A stretch of 64,000 bases of DNA from Gordonia asplenii (GCF_012933505.1 NZ_JABBNB010000003.1:124001-188000); one strand, 5' to 3'; positions 49,157 to 59,283 are shown, counted from the stretch's first letter. The notes: generated from the sequence alone by a model not told the origin. Numbers and translations: made by a program.

Positions 49157-50764
49157 ATGTCCGCTACGCAGACCGACCACCGCAATGGGGGAGCCGCAAT
49201 TGTGGAATCTATTGCGGCACATGGTATCGACGTGATCTTCGGCATTCCCGGAACGCACAATCTCGAGCTCTATCGGCACCTGCGGTCGAGTGGTATCCGC
49301 GCGATCACGCCGCGGCACGAGCAGGGGGCGGGCTATGCCGCCGAGGCCTACTCGAGGGTGACCGGGCGACCGAGCGTGGTCATCACCACCAGCGGACCCG
49401 GATTGACCAACGCGTTGACGGCGGCCGCGACCGCGTGGGCCGAGTCGCAGCCCATGCTGATCGTGTCGCCCGGGCCGGAAGTCGGAACCGAAGGGACCGA
49501 CATCGGGCGACTCCACGAAACGAAGTCGACGTCGAAGGCAGCCGACGCGCTGGTCGAATGGAGCCGCCGGGTCACCACCGCAGATGAGGCCGCAGACGCG
49601 GTCACCGACGCATTCGAGTTCTTCGCCACCGGCCGACCCCGACCCGTTCACATCGAGGTTCCCCTCGACGTGCTGGAACAACCGTGGACGGGTGTCGCGC
49701 GGGTGGCGCCGACACCCCCGCCACCGGTCGCCGGCGCCGACGACATCGCGCGGGCCGCCGGCCTTCTCGCCGCGGCGCGGACCCCGCTGATCGTCGCCGG
49801 CGGTGGCGCCGTCGACGCGGCACCCCAAGTCAGGCGACTCGCCGAGCTCCTCGATGCGCCGGTGGCCACCACCTGCAACGGCAAGGGGGTCCTCGACGAA
49901 TCACATCCCCTCGCCGTCGGTGCGTCGGTGCGCCTACCCGCCCTGCACGCAGCGGCCGCGGCTAGCGACGGGTTACTCGTCGTCGGCAGCGAACTCGGCG
50001 ACTCGGACCTCTGGGAGGGCCGCATCCAGGGCGCCGTCACCATTCGCCTCGACATCGAAGAGGGTCAACTGCAGAAGAACAGCGCGGCCGATGTCGCCCT
50101 GCTCGGCGATGCGGCCGCGACCCTCGAAGTGCTGTGTGACGCCATCGAGTCCGGTACTCGCGCCCCGGTCGAGCCGTCCGGGCGCGCGGGTGCGCTGCGC
50201 GCCGAGTGTGCAGCGCAGGCGCGTGCGGACGCCGGGGTCTACGCCGACATCAACCAGGCGGTCCGCGCCGCACTGCCCGCCGACGGCATCCTGACCGGCG
50301 ACAGCTCGCAGGTCACCTACCTGGGCTCGGTGCACTTCTTCGACGTCCCCGCGCCGCGTCGATTCTGCTACACCGCCGGATTCGCGACCCTCGGCTACGG
50401 CCTGCCGGCCGGCATCGGCGCGCTGCTCGCCGAGCCGGCGCGACCGGTCGTGACCGTGCTGGGCGACGGTGCGTTCATGTTCTCCGTGCAGGAGCTGATC
50501 ACGGCTGTCGAACTACGCCTGACCTTGCCGATCGTCGTCGTCGACAGCGGTGGATACGCCGAGATCAAGGGTCAGGAAGCCATTCGGGCCATCGAACCGA
50601 TCGGTGTCGATCTGGCAGTTCCCGACTTCGCCGCGATGGCGATCGCCTTCGGCGCCAACGGTGTTCGGCTCACCGAACCGACCGACCTGACCGAAGCCGT
50701 GCGCGTGGCGTTGGCCGCCGACGGCCCGACCCTCATCCACCTCGACATACGGGCACTGATCTAG
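49157..50764 (+). CDS. ThDP-dependent enzyme of the acetolactate synthase/decarboxylase superfamily
   Basis: The 535-residue protein has the three ThDP domains: PYR (about 12-170), with FGIPGTHNLELYRHL and the activating Glu in RHEQGAGYAAEAYSR, a central domain (about 190-320) and a PP domain (about 350-510) with GDGAFMFSVQEL. In typical family members an N-N pair follows about 25 residues after GDG; here it reads DSGGYAEIK. The GYxEI(K/R) context resembles 5-guanidino-2-oxopentanoate decarboxylase (AruI), but specificity is uncertain. Start chosen at ATG 49157 (GGAG 9 bases upstream); ATG 49142 and GTG 49112 are in frame. The SSS transporter follows after 39 bp. Confidence 0.8.
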   Translation: MSATQTDHRNGGAAIVESIAAHGIDVIFGIPGTHNLELYRHLRSSGIRAITPRHEQGAGYAAEAYSRVTGRPSVVITTSGPGLTNALTAAATAWAESQPMLIVSPGPEVGTEGTDIGRLHETKSTSKAADALVEWSRRVTTADEAADAVTDAFEFFATGRPRPVHIEVPLDVLEQPWTGVARVAPTPPPPVAGADDIARAAGLLAAARTPLIVAGGGAVDAAPQVRRLAELLDAPVATTCNGKGVLDESHPLAVGASVRLPALHAAAAASDGLLVVGSELGDSDLWEGRIQGAVTIRLDIEEGQLQKNSAADVALLGDAAATLEVLCDAIESGTRAPVEPSGRAGALRAECAAQARADAGVYADINQAVRAALPADGILTGDSSQVTYLGSVHFFDVPAPRRFCYTAGFATLGYGLPAGIGALLAEPARPVVTVLGDGAFMFSVQELITAVELRLTLPIVVVDSGGYAEIKGQEAIRAIEPIGVDLAVPDFAAMAIAFGANGVRLTEPTDLTEAVRVALAADGPTLIHLDIRALI

Positions 50765-50803
50765 GCCGATCAACCCGTTCGACATGTCAAACAAAGGAGA
50801 GCA

Positions 50804-52282
50804 ATGGATGTCGCAGTAGTCATCGTCTACTTAGCAGCTATGATCGCGTTCGGCTTCTGGGGAAAGAAGAAGTCCGCAACGAAATCGGACTTTCTGGTCG
50901 CCGGCCGACGACTCGGGCCGATGCTGTACTCCGGCACGATGGCCGCGATCGTGCTCGGCGGGGCGTCGACCATCGGCGGCGTGGGACTCGGCTATCAATA
51001 CGGAATCTCCGGAATGTGGCTGGTGATCGCCATCGGTGTCGGAATTCTGGCACTGAGTCTGCTGTTCGCCGGGCGCATCCAACGGCTCAAGGTCTACACC
51101 GTCAGCCAGATGCTGGAGTTGCGGTATGGACCGGGGTCGTCGCTGGTCTCCGGCATCGTGATGTTCATGTACACGCTGATGCTGTCGGTGACGTCGACCA
51201 TCGCGTACGCCACGATCTTCGGTGCCCTGTTCGGGACCAGCAAGGTCGTGTCCATCCTCATCGGCGGCGCGGTGGTGGTGGCGTACTCGACACTCGGCGG
51301 CATGTGGTCGATCACGATGACCGATTTCGTGCAGTTCGTGATCAAGACGATCGGCATCTTCTTCATCCTGCTGCCCATGGTGTGGTCCAAGGCCGGTGGC
51401 CTGTCGGGTCTCAAAGCGCATCTGCCCGCAGACGCCATGTCGCTGACGACGATCGGCGGCAGCACGATCGTCACCTATTTCGTCGTCTACACCTTCGGCC
51501 TGCTCATCGGTCAGGACATCTGGCAGCGCGTCTTCACCGCGCGCAGTCCCGGGGTCGCCAAGTGGGCGGGTGCCGGTGCCGGCGTCTACTGCCTGCTGTA
51601 CGCGGTCGCGGGTGCGCTGATCGGTATGTGCGCCAAGGTGATCCTGCCGCGCCTCGACGCCAAGGACGACGCATTCGCGCAGGTGGTCGAGTTCACCATG
51701 CCGTCCCTGCTGGCGGGCCTCGTTCTGGCAGCAGCTCTGGCCGCTGTGATGTCGACGTCGAGCGGCGCGCTCATCGCGACTGCGACGGTGTTCGGTCAGG
51801 ACATCTGGACTCGTATCCGACGCACCGGCACGCCCGCGAAAGACGCTGCGGCACAAGGTGATGCCGATGATCACGTCGGCGGCAACCGGCTGCTGGTGGC
51901 GATCTTCGGCGCGGTGATGATAGCGATCGCCTGCGTGCTGCAGGATGTGGTGGCGGCCCTCACCGTCGCCTACGACATCCTGGTGGGCGGCTTGCTGGTG
52001 CCGATCATCGGCGGCCTGGTATGGCGGCGGGGAACCAACACCGGTGTCGTCGCGGCCATCGCGGTCGGCGTGGTCGGAACGCTCGGCACAATGATCGTGA
52101 TGGGCGACATCTACGCCAACGAACCGATCTATGTGGGCCTCGTCGGCGGGCTGGCAGCCTATCTGATCGGCAGTCTGGTGACCGAGCCGACGCCGCCGGA
52201 GGTGATGAACGTATGGATTCGGCGATCGACAGGAGCCGAAGAACGAGCGGTGCCCGAGCAGGTTGATCAGCCGACGCATTGA
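50804..52282 (+). CDS. Sodium:solute symporter (SSS family)
   Basis: The 492-residue protein has about 13 membrane helices. The start region ATKSDFLVAGRRLGPMLYSG and GGASTIGGVGLGYQYGISGM are typical of the SSS family, as are the sodium-site-type VVVAYSTLGGMWSITMTDFVQF and ALAAVMSTSSGALIATATV. An AAAGGAG site precedes the ATG. It follows the ThDP-enzyme gene and probably imports its substrate or a precursor; the compound is unknown. Confidence 0.9.
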   Translation: MDVAVVIVYLAAMIAFGFWGKKKSATKSDFLVAGRRLGPMLYSGTMAAIVLGGASTIGGVGLGYQYGISGMWLVIAIGVGILALSLLFAGRIQRLKVYTVSQMLELRYGPGSSLVSGIVMFMYTLMLSVTSTIAYATIFGALFGTSKVVSILIGGAVVVAYSTLGGMWSITMTDFVQFVIKTIGIFFILLPMVWSKAGGLSGLKAHLPADAMSLTTIGGSTIVTYFVVYTFGLLIGQDIWQRVFTARSPGVAKWAGAGAGVYCLLYAVAGALIGMCAKVILPRLDAKDDAFAQVVEFTMPSLLAGLVLAAALAAVMSTSSGALIATATVFGQDIWTRIRRTGTPAKDAAAQGDADDHVGGNRLLVAIFGAVMIAIACVLQDVVAALTVAYDILVGGLLVPIIGGLVWRRGTNTGVVAAIAVGVVGTLGTMIVMGDIYANEPIYVGLVGGLAAYLIGSLVTEPTPPEVMNVWIRRSTGAEERAVPEQVDQPTH

Positions 52283-52509
52283 TCGCATCGGTCGACCGGC
52301 TCTGGTAGACACGGACTCCCCGGTCGAGGTTCCTCACCGGGGAGTCCGCGCATCGCGGGTCATGTTCCTGCCGTGTCACCGCCGAGGCTGACGTTGCGCC
52401 TGGTCGAGACACCGGCCGGAGTGCGGCTTGCGGGCCCGGCATTGGTAGTGTCCCACCAATCGGGAGAGTGGGACGCAACACGTCGCAGACGTTCAAAGGA
52501 GGTCCGCCA

Positions 52510-54363
52510 GTGCCGGATCGCCGCGCGACTGCCGGCTGGACCGATGCCGAGTATCGCAAGGTCACGCGCTGGGTGGTCTACACGATGCTCCTCGGCGCGA
52601 TCGTCGCGCAGATCTGGTCGTGGGCGCCGTCGCAGTTTCCGATGAGTGGAAAGCTGATCGTCGCGATGTGCGGTCTGGCGATCGCACTCGTCGCCGCATG
52701 GTTGTGGCGGATCGCGAACTCCGGTGGTCGCTGGCCGCTCGAGGTCGCGATGGGAACGGTCCCCGTCATCGTGTCCGCCGGCCACATGGCCTTTCCTCGC
52801 GCGTATCTCCTCGACGCCTATGCGAGCGGCACCGCGGCCTTCTATTTATGGACGACACCCGTCGTCGTCATCGTTTTCGGTGCCGCGGCGGGAATCCGGC
52901 ACACGGTGGTGTCCTCGTTGTGCATCGGTGTGTCGTTGGTCGTCACCGTCGGCGCGATCGGCCAGTGGACGTCGATCCGGATCTGGACCATGGTCACCGC
53001 CACGATGATCGGGATGACGCTGTTGGGCCGCGTTCTGCACGACGTCGCGGTCGAGCGGATCCGGGTGCAGGCCATCCACGATCCCGTCACCGGGCTGCCC
53101 AACCGACGCCATCTCGAAGCCGTCCTCGACTCACTGATCGCGCGCAACGTCGCGGTCGTCGTCATATTTCTTGACCTGGACAATTTCAAACTCGTCAACG
53201 ACACCCTCGGACACCATGCCGGCGACGACATCCTCGCGGCGGTCGGTGAGCGACTGCGGGACTGCTTGCCGCGTGCGGCTGCGATCGGTCGCTTCGGCGG
53301 CGACGAGTTCGTCGCCGTCGTCGACGCCTCCGTCAACGACGTCGGTGATCTGCGGCAGCGCGTCGAATCCCTGTGGCAGGAACCGTTCGCCACCGGCGGG
53401 CAGCTGTTCCACCTGCGTGGGTCCGCGGGGCTGGCGCTGTCGCGCGGGCGCGCCGACGAGGCGCGTCTCATCATGCGCGAAGCGGATCTGGCCGTGCTCG
53501 CGGCGAAGTCGCGGGGTCGGGCACAGTCGGTGGTGTTCGAACCCTCGATGGATTCAGCCGGCGACGACCTCGACTTCGCGCAGGCACTCCACGCCGCGCT
53601 CAGGTTCGAATCGGACGCGCTTTGGGTCGGCTACCAGCCGATCGTCGATCTTCCGACGCGCCGGATCGTCGGCGTGGAGGCTCTGCTGCGGTGGACGCAT
53701 CCCGAACTCGGGACCGTGTCGCCGGTGCGCGTCGTGAGCGTCGCCGAGCGCGTGGGACTGATCAACGAGTTGGGCCGGACCGTGTGCGACATCGCCTGCC
53801 GGGACCTCGCACGGCTCCGCGCGGAACTCGGCGTCGACGATCTGTACGTCAGCATCAACGTGTCGCCGATGCAGATACTCAACGACGACTTCGCCGCGCT
53901 GATCTTGGCCACCATCGACGACGCGGGCATCCCCCGGTCGGCGGTCCGCATCGAGATAACCGAGCATCTTCTCGTCGAAGACATGGATCGGGCGCTGCGT
54001 TCACTGACGACCCTGTCGGAGGCGGGAATCCGGCTCTCCCTCGATGACTTCGGCACCGGCTACGCGTCGTTGGGATATCTGGGCAAACTGCCCGTCGACA
54101 CCCTCAAGATCGATTCGTCGTTCGTCCGCGACGTTGAGACCGACGCCCGCGTGTTCGTCGAGGCGATCATGGCGCTGAGCAGGGCGTTGGCGGTCGACGT
54201 CGTCGCCGAGGGAATCGAGTCCGAGGCGGAGGAGGCGGCCCTGCGTCAACTCGGCTGCCAGTACGGCCAGGGTTACCGATACGGCAAGGCGGTCTCGGTC
54301 GACGAGCTGTGGGACGTTCTGATCCGGCACTACCTGACCGCGGGCGACGCGCCCGGCGGCTGA
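52510..54363 (+). CDS. Membrane GGDEF-EAL cyclic-di-GMP protein
   Basis: The 617-residue protein has five or six N-terminal membrane helices (about 16-160), then a diguanylate cyclase domain with an intact GGDEF (residues 263-267) and a C-terminal phosphodiesterase domain with EAL (390-392, EALLRW) followed by the DDFGTGYASLGYL loop-6 motif. Both sites have key residues, so either or both activities are possible. I chose GTG 52510 over an upstream ATG because AAAGGAGG (52496-52502) is 7 bases before it. An ATTGGT/ACCAAT inverted repeat at about 52440-52460 lies upstream. It is convergent with tRNA-Leu. Confidence 0.93.
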   Translation: MPDRRATAGWTDAEYRKVTRWVVYTMLLGAIVAQIWSWAPSQFPMSGKLIVAMCGLAIALVAAWLWRIANSGGRWPLEVAMGTVPVIVSAGHMAFPRAYLLDAYASGTAAFYLWTTPVVVIVFGAAAGIRHTVVSSLCIGVSLVVTVGAIGQWTSIRIWTMVTATMIGMTLLGRVLHDVAVERIRVQAIHDPVTGLPNRRHLEAVLDSLIARNVAVVVIFLDLDNFKLVNDTLGHHAGDDILAAVGERLRDCLPRAAAIGRFGGDEFVAVVDASVNDVGDLRQRVESLWQEPFATGGQLFHLRGSAGLALSRGRADEARLIMREADLAVLAAKSRGRAQSVVFEPSMDSAGDDLDFAQALHAALRFESDALWVGYQPIVDLPTRRIVGVEALLRWTHPELGTVSPVRVVSVAERVGLINELGRTVCDIACRDLARLRAELGVDDLYVSINVSPMQILNDDFAALILATIDDAGIPRSAVRIEITEHLLVEDMDRALRSLTTLSEAGIRLSLDDFGTGYASLGYLGKLPVDTLKIDSSFVRDVETDARVFVEAIMALSRALAVDVVAEGIESEAEEAALRQLGCQYGQGYRYGKAVSVDELWDVLIRHYLTAGDAPGG

Positions 54364-54393
54364 GCAGGAGATTGAGAGCGTGTCTCCCAGAAC

Positions 54394-54433
54394 GAAAAGA
54401 ACCGCATACGAGAGAGTTCTCGTATGCGGTTCT
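54394..54433 (-). terminator. Strong terminator of tRNA-Leu
   Basis: On the minus strand, directly after the tRNA, a 15-bp perfect stem (AGAACCGCATACGAG arm, with its complement) closes a 5-6 base loop and is followed by TTTT. This is one of the strongest factor-independent terminators in the window. On the plus strand it lacks a T-run, though it may still slow transcription from the GGDEF-EAL gene. Confidence 0.9.
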
Positions 54434-54438
54434 CGTGG

Positions 54439-54524
54439 TGTCCGAGGGGGGACTTGAACCCCCACGTCCGTTAATAGGACACTAGCACCTCAAGCTAGCG
54501 CGTCTGCCATTCCGCCACTCGGAC
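54439..54524 (-). tRNA. tRNA-Leu (GAG)
   Basis: The 86-base minus-strand sequence folds as a class II tRNA. The acceptor stem pairs GTCCGAG with CTCGGAC and has discriminator A. The anticodon stem pairs CTAGC with GCTAG around the loop TTGAGGT (anticodon GAG). The variable arm is long (TGTCCTATTAACGGACG), and the T-loop is TTCAAGT. The 3' CCA is encoded (54436-54438). A strong terminator follows. It decodes CUC/CUU leucine. Confidence 0.96.
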
Positions 54525-54640
54525 GAGCGCTCGACAACATTAACCGAGGATGCGGCGATAACCCAAATCGGCAGGTCGGAGGCATGTTTGCGGTCGTGGT
54601 TGCGTATCGGTGCTCCCGGTGTCGGACCGATGGGGTAAGA

Positions 54641-55984
54641 ATGACAACCGTGAGCACCCCAACGGCAGTCGACGAAGTGGTGGACCTGGTGAGCCGACTC
54701 ATTCGGTTCGACACCTCGAACACCGGCGAGCTCGCCACCACGCGCGGGGAAGAGGAGTGCGCCAAGTGGGTGGCCCAGCAACTCGAAGAGGTCGGCTACA
54801 CCACCGTCTACGTCGAGTCGGGCCAGCCCGGCCGCGGTAACGTCTTCGCGCGGCTCGCCGGAGACCCGGCGTCGACGCAGGGCGCGCTGCTGATCCATAC
54901 GCACCTCGACGTGGTGCCCGCCGAGCCCGCCGACTGGAGCGTGCACCCGTTCTCCGGCGCGGTGAAGGACGGCTATGTCTGGGGCCGCGGGGCGGTCGAC
55001 ATGAAGGACATGTGCGGGATGGTGCTGGCGCTGGCCCGACAGTTCAAACGCGACGGCACCGTGCCGCCCCGCGATCTGGTGTTCGCCTTTCTCGCCGACG
55101 AGGAGGCGGGCGGAACGTGGGGATCGCAGTGGCTCGTCGCCAACCGGCCCGACCTGTTCGAGGGCATCACCGAGGCGGTCGGCGAGGTGGGTGGATTCTC
55201 GCTGACCGTCGATCGACCCGACGGCGGGCAGCGGCGCCTGTATCTCGTCGAGACGGCTGAGAAGGGGCTGTCGTGGATGCGCCTGACCGCCACGGCCACC
55301 GCCGGGCACGGTTCGTTCCTGCACGCGGACAACGCGGTCACCGAGGTCGCCGCTGCGGTCGCGCGTATCGGGCAGCACACCTTCCCGCTCGTCATCTCCG
55401 ATTCCGTCGCCGAATTCCTGGCCGTGGTGTCGGCGGAGTCGGGGATGGATCTCTCGCCCGACGCCCCCGATCTGGAGACGAGCCTGTTCAAGCTCGGGAA
55501 CCTCGCCCGCATCATCGGTGCCACGTTGCGTGACACCGCCAACCCGACGATGCTCTCGGCGGGCTACAAGGCCAACGTCATCCCGCAGACCGCGACCGCC
55601 GTCGTCGACTGCCGGGTCCTGCCCGGACGCCAGGCGCAGTTCGAGGCCGAGATCGACGAATTGTTGGGGCCCAACGTGACTCGGGAGTGGATCACGCACC
55701 TGGACTCGTATGAGACGACCTTCGACGGTCACCTCGTCGACGCGATGAACGACGCGATCCTCGCCCACGACCCCGACGGTAAGACGGTGCCGTACATGCT
55801 CTCCGGCGGGACCGATGCCAAGGCCTTCGCCAAACTCGGGATCCGCTGCTTCGGCTTCGCGCCGCTGCAGCTGCCGCCCGAACTCGACTTCGCCGCGCTG
55901 TTCCACGGCGTCGACGAACGGGTGCCGGTAGACGCAGTTCTGTTCGGTACCAAGGTGTTTGAGCATTTTCTCCTTCACAGCTGA
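54641..55984 (+). CDS. M20 family metallopeptidase (Rv2141c-like)
   Basis: The 447-residue protein has an M20 zinc site: HTHLDVVP (His and bridging Asp, about residues 87-94), GAVDMKD for the second Asp, EEAGG for the catalytic Glu pair, and a C-terminal SGGTDAKAF and F-H-G-V-D-E. ArgE/DapE/aminoacylase-like members remove acyl groups from amino acids or peptides. The ATG at 54641 begins [12 protein letters not shown]; the 19 upstream residues are Cys-rich and unlikely. It is 20 bp before the PEBP gene. Confidence 0.92.
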   Translation: MTTVSTPTAVDEVVDLVSRLIRFDTSNTGELATTRGEEECAKWVAQQLEEVGYTTVYVESGQPGRGNVFARLAGDPASTQGALLIHTHLDVVPAEPADWSVHPFSGAVKDGYVWGRGAVDMKDMCGMVLALARQFKRDGTVPPRDLVFAFLADEEAGGTWGSQWLVANRPDLFEGITEAVGEVGGFSLTVDRPDGGQRRLYLVETAEKGLSWMRLTATATAGHGSFLHADNAVTEVAAAVARIGQHTFPLVISDSVAEFLAVVSAESGMDLSPDAPDLETSLFKLGNLARIIGATLRDTANPTMLSAGYKANVIPQTATAVVDCRVLPGRQAQFEAEIDELLGPNVTREWITHLDSYETTFDGHLVDAMNDAILAHDPDGKTVPYMLSGGTDAKAFAKLGIRCFGFAPLQLPPELDFAALFHGVDERVPVDAVLFGTKVFEHFLLHS

Positions 55985-56004
55985 AAGTTCAGGTGATTGA
56001 CCCA

Positions 56005-56553
56005 ATGGCCTCCTCGTTCGATCCGTACGCGGCGCTGCCTGCGCTGCCGACCTTCACACTGACCTCCACGAGCGTCACCGACGGTGCGCCGCTGGCGAAC
56101 CCGCAGGTGTCCGGGCTCATGGGGGCCGGCGGCAACGACGACTCACCGCAGCTGTCGTGGAGCGGATTCCCTTCGGAAACAAAGAGTTTCGCGGTGACGG
56201 TGTACGACCCCGACGCACCTACGGCGTCGGGCTTCTGGCATTGGGCCGTCGCCGACATCCCGGCGTTGGTGACCACGCTGCCGGAGGGCGCGGGCGATGA
56301 GACGGGCTCGGGCCTGCCCGACGCCGCCGTGACGCTCGCGAACGACGCGGCGCTCAAGCGCTACGTCGGCGCCGCTCCGCCGCCCGGGCACGGCCCGCAC
56401 CGCTACTTCGTCGTGGTTCACGCGGTCGACGTCGAGTCGCTCGGCCTGCCCGACGGCGCGACGCCCGCGTACCTGGGTTTCAATCTGTTCTCGCACGCGA
56501 TCGCCCGTGCGGTGATCGTCGGAACCTACGAGCAGACCTCCGAGGACGTCTAG
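56005..56553 (+). CDS. PEBP/YbhB family protein (Rv2140c-like)
   Basis: The 182-residue protein has the phosphatidylethanolamine-binding fold: an early [11 protein letters not shown] strand, the [16 protein letters not shown] signature (D-P-D-A-P-x-G-x-x-x-x-H), and [13 protein letters not shown] near the C-terminus. AGGTGAT at 55991-55997 is an excellent Shine-Dalgarno for ATG 56005 and argues against the GTG at 55993. It binds anionic ligands; the role is unknown. Confidence 0.93.
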   Translation: MASSFDPYAALPALPTFTLTSTSVTDGAPLANPQVSGLMGAGGNDDSPQLSWSGFPSETKSFAVTVYDPDAPTASGFWHWAVADIPALVTTLPEGAGDETGSGLPDAAVTLANDAALKRYVGAAPPPGHGPHRYFVVVHAVDVESLGLPDGATPAYLGFNLFSHAIARAVIVGTYEQTSEDV

Positions 56554-56579
56554 CTCGCCTGGGCGGGCTTCAGGTGCTG

Positions 56580-57050
56580 ATTGAGCGAGCGGAGCTCGGT
56601 GCGCTCGTTTGCTCTGGGAAACTCCGCCCGCTCGTCGAGTGCCGTAGCGATGCACGAGCTACGGTGTATCGAGACGTCTGTCGGCCGAAGTCGGCACGAC
56701 GGCCACCATAGCCGGCACTTGAAAGCCGCACGGGTTCAGTGGGATTGGGTTGCTTTGTGGACGTCGTCTCGCCAGACCCCTCGTTACACCGAAGCTCGTG
56801 CCTCGCTTCGGCACTCGGGGAGCGGGGTTAACCGATGCTCATGCCTCGCTTCGCCCTCCGTTGGTTGAGCCGTGAGGAGCGTTAGCGACGAGCGTGTCGA
56901 AACCATGGTGAGACAACGGATTTCGCTGAGTCGTGGCTGAACGGTCGCGCGAAACCTGTTGTGTCATCGTGATTTCGACTCGCTGCGCTCGCTCAATCAG
57001 CGGGTGGTGTTCGCTCCATCAGGGGCCGAGGTGTATTCGCTCCATCAGAG
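56580..57050. repeat. Mixed family A/B repeats in the gap before pyrD
   Basis: The 521-bp gap 56554-57074 has no supported gene. A family A copy with CCCCTCGTTACACCGAAGCT ... GCTTCGGCACTCGGGG lies at about 56772-56822. A family B copy with GGTTGAGCCGTGAGGAGCG ... GTGTCGAAACC lies at about 56863-56904. A shorter TTTCGACTCGCTGCGCTCGC is at about 56972-56991. A paired CTCCATCAG appears twice at about 57012-57055. Confidence 0.75.
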
Positions 57051-57074
57051 GCTGGGCGGCACTCGCTTCGGCCG

Positions 57075-58220
57075 CTAGCTCCCGCTGCCCACCGCGTCGG
57101 AGATCGAGGTGAACCCCGCCGCCTTGACGCGCCGGGCCAGGCCCGCGTGGATCAGGTGTGCCCATAGCGGGCCGCCGTAGATGAACGCGGTGTAGCCCTG
57201 CAGCAGGGTGGCGCCGGCGCGGATGCGTTCCCACGCGTCGTCGGCCGTCTCGATCCCGCCGACGCTGACGAGGACGAGGTCGTCGCCGACGCGCGCGTAC
57301 AGGCGACGCAACACCTCCAGGGAGCGTTCCTTGACCGGCGGCCCCGACAGTCCGCCCGCACCCGCGGCCTCGACGTCGGCGTCGGGTGTGACCAGACCGT
57401 TGCGCGAAATGGTGGTGTTGGTGGCGACGATGCCTGCCAGTCCTAGTTCGACGGCGAGGTCGGCGACGGCGTCGACGTCGGCATCGGCGAGGTCGGGGGC
57501 GATCTTCACCAGCACCGGCTTCTGCGTCTCGGCGAGGACCGCGGACAGGATGGGCCGCAACGAATCGACGGCCTGCAGGTCACGCAGACCGGGGGTGTTG
57601 GGGGAGCTGACGTTGACGACGACGAAGTCGGCGAGTGGCGCGAGGAGCCGTGCGCTGAACCGGTAGTCGTCGGCGGCATCGGCCGGCTCGACCACCTTGG
57701 TCTTGCCGATGTTCGCGCCGATCGGCACCCGGACCGGTCCGGGACGTAGCGCCGACAGATTCTTCGCGGCCTGCTCGGCGCCGGGATTGTTGAATCCCAT
57801 CCGATTGATCAGTGCCTTGTCCGCCGGCAGACGGAAGAGCCGGGGTTGCGGGTTGCCCGGCTGCGCGCGGCCGGTGATCGTCCCCACCTCGGCGTAGCCG
57901 AAACCGAGCTGTCCCCACGAGTTGGCCGACGCCGCGGTCTTGTCGAAGCCCGCGGCCAGTCCGAGTGGGGCGGGAAAGTCGACGCCGAAAACACGTTGTG
58001 CGAGAACCGAATCCGGGCGGGCCAACAGCGCGGCGGTGAGCTGGCGCAGGCCCCACAGGTTGCCCGCGATGCGGATCGCCCGGGCGGCGACGCCGTGGAT
58101 CGTCTCCGGTGCCGCCAGGAACATCATCTTGAGCAGCGGGGGATAGAGGATCGCGTTGAGTACCTTGAGGATTCGGTCGATCGCGAGGTCGACGCCGGCC
58201 CGCGGTGACGGGGCGCTCAT
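57075..58220 (-). CDS. pyrD: Dihydroorotate dehydrogenase, quinone-linked (class 2)
   Basis: The 381-residue protein oxidises dihydroorotate in pyrimidine synthesis. Class 2 features are the N-terminal membrane-associating helices (about 17-40), [12 protein letters not shown], the catalytic Ser in [14 protein letters not shown], and the FMN phosphate loop [11 protein letters not shown] with [15 protein letters not shown]. Start ATG at 58220 was chosen because it overlaps the preceding lipoprotein stop by 4 bp (ATGA), and residues upstream are not conserved. Confidence 0.97.
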   Translation of the reverse strand: MSAPSPRAGVDLAIDRILKVLNAILYPPLLKMMFLAAPETIHGVAARAIRIAGNLWGLRQLTAALLARPDSVLAQRVFGVDFPAPLGLAAGFDKTAASANSWGQLGFGYAEVGTITGRAQPGNPQPRLFRLPADKALINRMGFNNPGAEQAAKNLSALRPGPVRVPIGANIGKTKVVEPADAADDYRFSARLLAPLADFVVVNVSSPNTPGLRDLQAVDSLRPILSAVLAETQKPVLVKIAPDLADADVDAVADLAVELGLAGIVATNTTISRNGLVTPDADVEAAGAGGLSGPPVKERSLEVLRRLYARVGDDLVLVSVGGIETADDAWERIRAGATLLQGYTAFIYGGPLWAHLIHAGLARRVKAAGFTSISDAVGSGS

Positions 58221-59227
58221 CGAGTCACCACCGCGAGTCCCGCGCCCGTGGCCGACGCCACGTACAGGGTGCCGGTCGCCTTGTCGATCGCGATCGAATC
58301 CGGTTGTGCCACAGTCGCAATCCGCTTCTTCTCGATGGGTTCGCCGCTGCCCAGGTCGTAGGCGACGACTTCGTTGCGGCCGGTCACGCTGACCCACAAC
58401 AGGTTTGCCCTGTCGTCGTAGGCGAGGGCGTACGGGCCGTCGGCGACGGGGCCGCGAAACCGCATCACCAGCGGGTCGCCGAAGAATCCGACGATCTCGT
58501 TGTCGCGCGTGTTAGCGCTGATGAAGCGGCCGAAATGGTCGCTGATCAGGGTGGTGGCGCCGTCGCCGACGCGCAGCGACAGGCCGAGGCTCGAATCGCC
58601 GAGTTTGAGTTGTGTCACCGACGACTGCGCACGGTCGAGGACGACGATCTGGTCGTCGTGCACGGCGATGTCGTCGGCGCGGACCAGTCCGCCGATGTCG
58701 CGGACCTGCTTGCCCGCGGCGTCGAACTCGCGCACGTGCCCGTCGGCCGAGCCGACCAGGGCGTCGCCGCCGCTGATGGTCGCGATCGACAGCGGTGCGG
58801 CGACGTCGATCTCGTGACGTGTCAGCGCGCCGTCGTCGGCGATGGCGACGAGCCGCTTGGGTCCGACGCCGAGGAACCCGCCCGACGGTGCTGCGATGAT
58901 CCGAGTGAGGCCGTCGACCGCGACCACGCGCGGCTGCGCTGTGAGATCGCTCACCGGCTTCAGCCACACCGTCGTGCCGTCCGAGCTCAGGATCGCCATC
59001 GTGTGCCCGGTCGTGTCGAGCGTCACGCCGACCGCGCCGGCGGGAAGCGGAATCAACTGTCCGGCAGGGGCTTTCGTAGAGGTGACGGGTGCCTGAACGG
59101 CGGTGGCGGGGGTCACGGTCTCGACATCGGGGGTCGTCGACTTGTCGTTGCCGCATCCGCTGATCAACCCGACCGCCGCTAGCGCGGCCACCACCGCATA
59201 ACTCACTCGCACCGCAGAACGTCCCAT
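58217..59227 (-). CDS. LppL-like lipoprotein with beta-propeller
   Basis: The 336-residue precursor has a lipobox LISGC (Cys at about residue 25) after a hydrophobic signal ([15 protein letters not shown]). The mature part has a Thr/Ala/Pro linker and then about six beta-blades, each with an A/V-D-x-x-T/G-x-L-x-V pattern, such as [20 protein letters not shown] and [16 protein letters not shown]. Rv2138 (LppL) occupies the same place before pyrD. Function unknown. It is coupled to pyrD by a 4-bp overlap. Confidence 0.85.
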   Translation of the reverse strand: MGRSAVRVSYAVVAALAAVGLISGCGNDKSTTPDVETVTPATAVQAPVTSTKAPAGQLIPLPAGAVGVTLDTTGHTMAILSSDGTTVWLKPVSDLTAQPRVVAVDGLTRIIAAPSGGFLGVGPKRLVAIADDGALTRHEIDVAAPLSIATISGGDALVGSADGHVREFDAAGKQVRDIGGLVRADDIAVHDDQIVVLDRAQSSVTQLKLGDSSLGLSLRVGDGATTLISDHFGRFISANTRDNEIVGFFGDPLVMRFRGPVADGPYALAYDDRANLLWVSVTGRNEVVAYDLGSGEPIEKKRIATVAQPDSIAIDKATGTLYVASATGAGLAVVTR

Positions 59228-59283
59228 GGCTCTATCTTGCGGCACTGAAAAACCATGCCCGATTCCAGGTAGCATCTGCGGCC

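Noticed and set aside
50206..52312. Long frames on both strands across the ThDP enzyme and SSS transporter
   Set aside because: Both overlap strongly supported genes in other frames; composition is unnatural.
54398..54433. Integration attachment site at tRNA-Leu
   Set aside because: No integrase gene and no direct repeat of the tRNA 3' end is visible nearby; the structure is a plain terminator.
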